Assembly (NCBI GenBank): GCA_023386815.1
Contig: JAEWIZ010000029.1
Location: 1-64,000 of the forward strand
Origin: Bacillota bacterium
GTDB taxonomy: Bacteria > Bacillota > Clostridia > Lachnospirales > Lachnospiraceae
Reading direction: 5' to 3'
DNA: 64,000 nucleotides
Shown in pieces: positions 59,063 through 64,000 of the stretch (position 1 is its first letter; every line of letters begins with the position of its first letter). The notes below the pieces were generated by a model that was not told where the DNA came from, did not search any database, and saw nothing but the letters and a program-made list of their open reading frames with translations. A program made the position numbers and the translations under genes.

Positions 59063-61128
59063 TATTCCACTACAACTCTGGCTCTGCAGATATTTTTTAC
59101 CTGTGTAAAGATGTCAGTTTTATTACCGCAACGATTTGATTTAACCCTGACAACAGCAAAATAGGTTCCGGGTTTTGTGTACTGATGAGATTGTTTCACA
59201 GTTGCAGTAAAAGAAATTGAGTCCTCTGTATTCTCTTCAAAACTACCTTGTACTGTGAAATCCTGCTCCCCTTCAAAGCTCCATTCAATCACAGTTATTT
59301 TCCCTGCATTTGGCGGAACTTCTATCTTTGCTTCAAATTGCACCGTTTCTCCTATCTTAATATGACTACATTCGCTTCCATTCGCCTTAAGGGTTATCAC
59401 TGGTTGAATTCCCTTTCGTTCCTTCGCTGCTTCCAAAATATGAACCTGACCATCATTAATTGTATAACCAGATGTCAAAGGCGGCTTCATCCCTTTTTCA
59501 ACCCAATCACTGACATCTAATAATGCCTGATGCAAGGCCCCCAAATATGAGGTAACATGTAACTCATCATCCGTGGTTTCAATATCTCCATGCTTACAAT
59601 GATCCATATACCACAGTCGGAAACGCTCCTCCGCTTGATCTCCCCACACACTTTCAACCTTTTTGCGATACCAATCTGGCTGCCAGGGGAACGCACTTTC
59701 ATCCATCAAGGATGCCACTACGATCACTTTTCCCTGGATTTCACCTGTTTGCAGGGATCCGCAGCCACTATAGGCAAACCCTGGTCCTAAAAGCATCGGT
59801 CTTTGGGGGAGCTTAGGATCGCCATTTTCATCACGATATTGATCCCAATTTGTAAATTCCTGATCCGGTACCTGATGACGATGATAGGTCTGAACCGCTA
59901 TATAGTCAGAATTATCAAGATAGATTTGATCTCCTGGTTCTATTTTTGATAATACCTCCAGTATGTCGTCCATTCCGTAGCACATACCAATCATCAATCG
60001 GTTTCCTTCGATACTTCCAAGTAAGAGTCTCTTACCGTATGCACTTCCGCTTTCGATCATAATATTTACTCCGCATAAATACAAATCCTCACCGACAGGC
60101 ACCTCTTCTAATTCAATCCAAGGCTTAGATTCTCCCTCACCATCGCTAAGCATCTTCTGCCAGGCATTATCTACCCCATTCCTAGAATCAATATCATTTT
60201 TCTCTGATTTACTTGGAATATGTACCCCTTTCACATTGGATCTGAATTGAATTCTGTCACGAACTGCACTGCTCTTAGGATCTGCCCCCAGGTACCCTGG
60301 TACTGTCCAGAAATCATGAAAATATCCCGGATCAGTAGAAGCCACTCCTGGAGTAATCACCGGTAGAGCGCCATCATCCATGGTAGCATATTCATACCAG
60401 GCGCGAGGGGGCATTCCCATTTTTGTGATTTCCTTCAAGGTTGCAGCTTCTTCCTCATCTAAACCGGCATACATATCTCCATTTCCTCCTGGCTCGAGGC
60501 TGTCAGCGATCTTTGCCAGTTTATTACGCAGAATACGAAGTCCATGAACTCGAACAGTCAGACAGTTAGGAAGTGCTACCGGCGAACCAATTACATACGG
60601 TACTGCACCATCCCAGGAATGGGTATTTTCAATACAGCTCATGGTTTTGAAACCACCGCCGCTTCCACCGAAGACATATCCATAAGCTCTATGATCTCCA
60701 AAGAGTCGCGCTGCAACTTCCCTTGAATATTCCGCCGATGCAGCGCTGGATCGGTATAACATGGTGGGTTCAGGATTTGGCCCAAAGGATTGTCCGGAGC
60801 CCATATTCGTTTCTACAAAATAAGCCCCGTGGGTTATTGAAAATGCAATCACATCATCCTCCGCATTTTTTCCTAAGGAAGCTATCTCTTCATTCGGTCC
60901 TGGGAATGGGGAAAGATACTGGTAAAACTTGCCTTTGTAATTCTCCTTTTTCGGAAAATAGAAAGAGAACTTCACATTTGTATCCTTAAAGCCACCATGT
61001 ATATATTGATAAGGTACATTTTCACCGTCCGGTAACACTCTTTCTCTCCATTCATCAACATCAATGTATGGACTCTGAAATTGTGAGTCTGTTTTTGGAT
61101 CATAGATTTGTTTATTTTCTCTGCTCAT
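59062..61128 (-). CDS. Large tannase/feruloyl-esterase-like alpha/beta hydrolase with a C-terminal PKD-like domain, 688 aa
   Basis: Family only partly recognised. Near residue 155, GYVFGGSGGGFKTMSCI is a serine nucleophile elbow (G-x-S-G-G-G) as in tannases and feruloyl esterases. YMDHCKHGDIETTDD near 520 resembles their His-bearing motif. A large helical insert lies between them. Residues about 590-688 look like a PKD/immunoglobulin-like beta domain (QYTKPGTYFAVVRVKS). No signal peptide, so cytosolic. Its place beside a rhamnosidase, a glucosidase and a sugar transporter suggests it removes acyl groups from imported plant glycosides. That role is inference. Confidence 0.62.
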   Translation of the reverse strand: MSRENKQIYDPKTDSQFQSPYIDVDEWRERVLPDGENVPYQYIHGGFKDTNVKFSFYFPKKENYKGKFYQYLSPFPGPNEEIASLGKNAEDDVIAFSITHGAYFVETNMGSGQSFGPNPEPTMLYRSSAASAEYSREVAARLFGDHRAYGYVFGGSGGGFKTMSCIENTHSWDGAVPYVIGSPVALPNCLTVRVHGLRILRNKLAKIADSLEPGGNGDMYAGLDEEEAATLKEITKMGMPPRAWYEYATMDDGALPVITPGVASTDPGYFHDFWTVPGYLGADPKSSAVRDRIQFRSNVKGVHIPSKSEKNDIDSRNGVDNAWQKMLSDGEGESKPWIELEEVPVGEDLYLCGVNIMIESGSAYGKRLLLGSIEGNRLMIGMCYGMDDILEVLSKIEPGDQIYLDNSDYIAVQTYHRHQVPDQEFTNWDQYRDENGDPKLPQRPMLLGPGFAYSGCGSLQTGEIQGKVIVVASLMDESAFPWQPDWYRKKVESVWGDQAEERFRLWYMDHCKHGDIETTDDELHVTSYLGALHQALLDVSDWVEKGMKPPLTSGYTINDGQVHILEAAKERKGIQPVITLKANGSECSHIKIGETVQFEAKIEVPPNAGKITVIEWSFEGEQDFTVQGSFEENTEDSISFTATVKQSHQYTKPGTYFAVVRVKSNRCGNKTDIFTQVKNICRARVVVE

Positions 61129-61345
61129 TTAAATCTCCTTTTAAGTTAATTCATTCTGAACCCTATTCTTTCTTTGTTATTTACCCCATTATGACATAAA
61201 TTAAATTCAGAAAATTATATTATTTTTTGTTATGTTATAATATGTTTATATTAATTGGCGCGCGCTTTTTGCTCCTTTTGATCTATTGAAAAGAAATAAA
61301 ATATAATAGAGCCATTTATAGCATTCCATTGCTCCAATGATGCAG

Positions 61346-61377
61346 GAAAGGACTATTCAACCTTGAATAGTCCTTTC
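61346..61377. terminator. Long hairpin downstream of the GPH transporter gene
   Basis: GAAAGGACTATTCAA (61346-61360) and TTGAATAGTCCTTTC (61363-61377) form a perfect 15-base-pair stem with a very short loop, 41 bases after the leftward transporter stop codon. U tracts are weak. Confidence 0.6.
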
Positions 61378-61417
61378 AAATATTTATGTAGGCTACTAAA
61401 AATAAGAAAGCATAAAA

Positions 61418-62836
61418 TCAGATAATAGCTTGATTCGATTCATTACTGCTAAAAACACCTGCACTCTGCTCTTTTGCTGCTTTTACTGCAGCACGTGCTG
61501 ATTGTATCTCTTGTTCCATTTGGGGCTTTAGTTTATCCAGCTTATACATATTAAGTGCAAGATAAACAAGGATATATAATACAGCCGGTATAATACTCAT
61601 CAGCAAGCGTATCATTACAATCGCTGACGTAGGCTGCGCTTCCAGTGCACCATTATAGCCAGCAATACCAAGCATGATTCCTAATACACCTGCTCCTATT
61701 GCTTGACCCAGATTGTTGCAAAAACTTGTTACACAGCTAATTGTCCCTTCCATACGTGGACGCTTTTGCCACTCATTATAATTAGCACAGTCAATGATCA
61801 TAAGACCTGACATATATGCCATTGGCAGAGATCCAATCCCCATAATAATGCTGCAAACAGCAATAAATGCAACGTTTTTACCAGCAAAAAACATCAAGAA
61901 AGAGCCGAGCATAAACATAATACATCCAAGCTTAAGCATTCTTGCTACACCAATTTTTTTAATCAATGAGGGATAAAAAATCATTGTAAATAAAGCCAGA
62001 ACAGATAACGCACTAGTAATACTCATAAGTGCTACGTTGCCAACTATATATTTATAATAATAAATACTAACACCCATATTAGAGATAAAATTAGAGATAA
62101 ACATCATTAACGCAATGATATAAATATACTTATTATTTTTAAGGACAGATACTACTTCTTTGAAGTTTACTTTAGCCTCTGAAGCGACATCAACATCATT
62201 TTCTTCCTTAATAAAAATGAATCTCATGATACCGATAATTGCCATTGGAATTGAAATGATGGCCACCAATTTACTCCAACCAGCCGCTGAAGTTGCTAAA
62301 GCATTCATTAAAATTGGGAATGAAACATTGAAAACTACTGCAAATATGGTTACAATAATACCTCCGAAGGAAGATAATGAAACATATTGCTTGTCTGATG
62401 AAAAAGCACGTACCATATATACTGTTGTACTCGCAGCAAGCAGTGAATTAAATACCGCTTGAATCAGTACATAAGTTACAAATAGCCAAATGCATTTTAT
62501 TAGCATGCTTGCATCCTTTGGCATTGAAAACAAAAGCCAAGTACAGATCCAAGTACCAATGATAGCCAACTCATACGGCCGGCCACGACCAATTTTCGTA
62601 TTCGTTCGGTCGATAATATACCCATAAAACAAATCTACTACACCATCTGCAATCTTGCTTAACATCAACATAGTTCCAACTAGTGCTGCAGACATTTCCA
62701 TTGTATCCGTACAATAAATGGTGATAAAACCAAGTAATAGAACATTGATCGCACCTGAGATAGAACGACTTTGCCACGCCATGAATTTGCCCATTCCAAT
62801 TTTATCCCTACCGTTTGCCTTCTCTTTCTTTGACAT
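61418..62836 (-). CDS. GPH-family sugar:cation symporter, 472 aa
   Basis: Twelve predicted membrane helices in the glycoside-pentoside-hexuronide arrangement. The first loop is MLSKIADGVVDLFYGYIIDR followed by TNTKIGRGRPYELA (the conserved D-x-x-x-G...R-x-K-x-G-R-x-R-P block). The mid-protein loop carries IKEENDV, and a late GTISCVTSFCNNLGQAIGAG fits the second half. It likely imports a glycoside or disaccharide for the neighbouring hydrolases. It lies downstream of a rhamnosidase-type gene and upstream of the tannase-like gene, all leftward, so it is probably part of the same regulon. Confidence 0.85.
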   Translation of the reverse strand: MSKKEKANGRDKIGMGKFMAWQSRSISGAINVLLLGFITIYCTDTMEMSAALVGTMLMLSKIADGVVDLFYGYIIDRTNTKIGRGRPYELAIIGTWICTWLLFSMPKDASMLIKCIWLFVTYVLIQAVFNSLLAASTTVYMVRAFSSDKQYVSLSSFGGIIVTIFAVVFNVSFPILMNALATSAAGWSKLVAIISIPMAIIGIMRFIFIKEENDVDVASEAKVNFKEVVSVLKNNKYIYIIALMMFISNFISNMGVSIYYYKYIVGNVALMSITSALSVLALFTMIFYPSLIKKIGVARMLKLGCIMFMLGSFLMFFAGKNVAFIAVCSIIMGIGSLPMAYMSGLMIIDCANYNEWQKRPRMEGTISCVTSFCNNLGQAIGAGVLGIMLGIAGYNGALEAQPTSAIVMIRLLMSIIPAVLYILVYLALNMYKLDKLKPQMEQEIQSARAAVKAAKEQSAGVFSSNESNQAII

Positions 62837-63074
62837 AATACCCTCCCAAACATTTTTCTTAAAACATATTTAATACCATTAGTTTTTTCTCTACTTCCAA
62901 TCCTCCCTTGTTAAAATCGTTGTTTTTTTCGTATTTTACAGGAACTAAGTTATGTATATTAAACACTTCATAAAGAATTTTATAATATTTATTGTTTAAT
63001 AAATTCAAAAATGTTTGGCTTTTTTACAATATATTTAGTTGTTTTTCAAACAAGACTTTTAAAGTCAAAGTTCA

Positions 63075-64000
63075 TCACCTTAGTTGATAATCAAGAACTG
63101 CTTTTTCTCCCTCTTTCTTCCATTGCACTTTAACTATCCCCTTAGGAGTGATTACTTCCCCCTCTGCCCATTCAAAATGACCAAGAACCGGTCTCACTTC
63201 CAGCTCTTCAAAGCCCGGCTTCGTAGGGCGTACTCCAAGAATGACTGCCGGAAGTTCATATAAAGCCAGCGCACCCCAGGCATGACAGTCACTTCTTTGC
63301 CCTACCGGATCCTCGACGCAGGTTGTAAGGTTGTTTTTAAGCATATCCCGCCATTGATCCCATAGCTCATTCGTATACTCATAGAGATTGCATTTTTCCA
63401 ATGCACGGTATAAGTAAAATGCCATAGCAACAGAACACTGTGCATACTCCTGTTTGTTCTGTAGTGTTTTAATGAGATTCTCTCTTGCGCGCTCCTGATC
63501 AACGATGCCTGTCAAAACTGCAAACACCTGACAATGCTGGCTGTAATCCTCGATACCAGGTCCGTCCTGAAGCATTCCGTTTGAACCTATACAATAAGTC
63601 CGAATTGCATTCTTAACATCCAATGCCCGTTCCTCATACTCCACAGCAATTCCTTCTCTTCCAACATAACGAGCGAGCTGCGCTGCATGCTCCAATCCCA
63701 TAATATATAAGAGGCTCTCCATCGTAATCGAACCATGTGCTATGGCATTGGGGACTCCACTGGTAACATCCCATTGTGGGGTCCAGTCGATAAAGGACCA
63801 ATTAGCATGTTGAAAGATGGCATCACCGATCTTTCCTACAATCCCCTTCTCTGTCAGATTATTGTTGAAATATTCAAGGATACCATCAATCGTCGGCATA
63901 TAGGACCTGATTAAACCCTTGTCACCAAAATACATCATATGATCATGCAGCATCATAATATAGTAGATGGAGAATCCTGGTATGATATTGGGGCCATAGC
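63075..64000 (-). CDS. C-terminal part of an alpha-L-rhamnosidase-like glycoside hydrolase (partial)
   Basis: The frame is open to the window edge (…YGPNIIPGFSIYYIMML), so the true start lies beyond 64000. Visible are part of the (alpha/alpha)6 barrel (ANWSFIDWTPQWD, EDPVGQRSDCHAWGALALYE) and the closing beta domain (RPTKPGFEELEVRPVLGHFE, GIVKVQWKKEG). This arrangement resembles GH78 or a related rhamnosidase family. The DCPQRDE motif would be outside the window. It is upstream of the GPH transporter gene (238-base gap). Confidence 0.78.
   Translation of the reverse strand, partial: YGPNIIPGFSIYYIMMLHDHMMYFGDKGLIRSYMPTIDGILEYFNNNLTEKGIVGKIGDAIFQHANWSFIDWTPQWDVTSGVPNAIAHGSITMESLLYIMGLEHAAQLARYVGREGIAVEYEERALDVKNAIRTYCIGSNGMLQDGPGIEDYSQHCQVFAVLTGIVDQERARENLIKTLQNKQEYAQCSVAMAFYLYRALEKCNLYEYTNELWDQWRDMLKNNLTTCVEDPVGQRSDCHAWGALALYELPAVILGVRPTKPGFEELEVRPVLGHFEWAEGEVITPKGIVKVQWKKEGEKAVLDYQLR

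Overview
The window is low-GC Firmicutes DNA and most likely comes from a spore-forming, plant-glycan-using Lachnospiraceae (Clostridium/Lachnoclostridium-like). The reasons are strong AGGAGG ribosome binding sites, TTGACA/TATAAT promoters, a T-box leader, LysM/GH18-type spore proteins, a GH120/GH78/GH1 repertoire, and an anaerobic YgeW-YgfK gene set. No rRNA or tRNA gene was seen, and the genus cannot be fixed from the sequence.

Layout. (1) 1-8.5 kb is a very AT-rich accessory island read leftward. It holds the edge of an unidentified gene with a start-masking hairpin, two accessory genes (one DUF2971), a Gabija-like pair (UvrD-like helicase plus OLD-type ATPase/TOPRIM nuclease), a GIY-YIG nuclease, and a gene broken by an internal TGA. 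(2) 8.5-15.2 kb has an intracellular GH120 beta-xylosidase, a Gfo/Idh/MocA oxidoreductase and an iron/cobalamin-type ABC importer. (3) 15.2-19.4 kb is a MarR-controlled heterodimeric ABC exporter. (4) 19.5-27.7 kb has a LysM/GH18-like protein, a metal-efflux operon (ArsR regulator, free HMA domain, P-type ATPase) with a methyltransferase gene that shares the same operators, a membrane-anchored hydrolase, a LytTR/DUF3021 pair and a hemerythrin. (5) 27.9-37.5 kb is a six-gene operon, ygeW - PLP lyase - arcC - threonine-synthase-like - ygeY - ygfK, which matches the core of the cluster linked to anaerobic purine/ureido-compound breakdown. (6) 37.6-38.2 kb carries two unusual RNA loci: a nested structured RNA that masks a 42-codon ORF, and a par/Fst-like type I toxin-antitoxin module whose 29-residue hydrophobic toxin was found by eye. 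(7) 38.3-47.1 kb has a VOC protein, a HAD phosphatase, a PAP2 phosphatase, a probable spore-coat group (Cys/Gly-rich peptide, LysM/GH18-like protein, multicopper oxidase, DEDDh exonuclease), a truncated response regulator and a CLC transporter preceded by a 13-unit tandem repeat. (8) 47.4-52.7 kb has a lipase, an aldo/keto reductase, a T-box-controlled aminotransferase and an MFS transporter. (9) 52.8-64 kb is a glycoside-use locus: GH1, two alpha-rhamnosidase-type enzymes (one cut by the window edge), two AraC regulators, a large tannase-like hydrolase and a GPH-family sugar transporter.

How it works together. The right-hand locus looks built to import plant rhamnosides and to deacylate, derhamnosylate and deglucosylate them. 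The central operon would convert ureido or amino intermediates to carbamoyl phosphate and then ATP through ArcC. The regulatory sites are unusually legible: three matched ArsR operators, MarR operators next to a consensus promoter, and a T-box with promoter and terminator. Many start codons were reassigned here from ribosome binding site positions.
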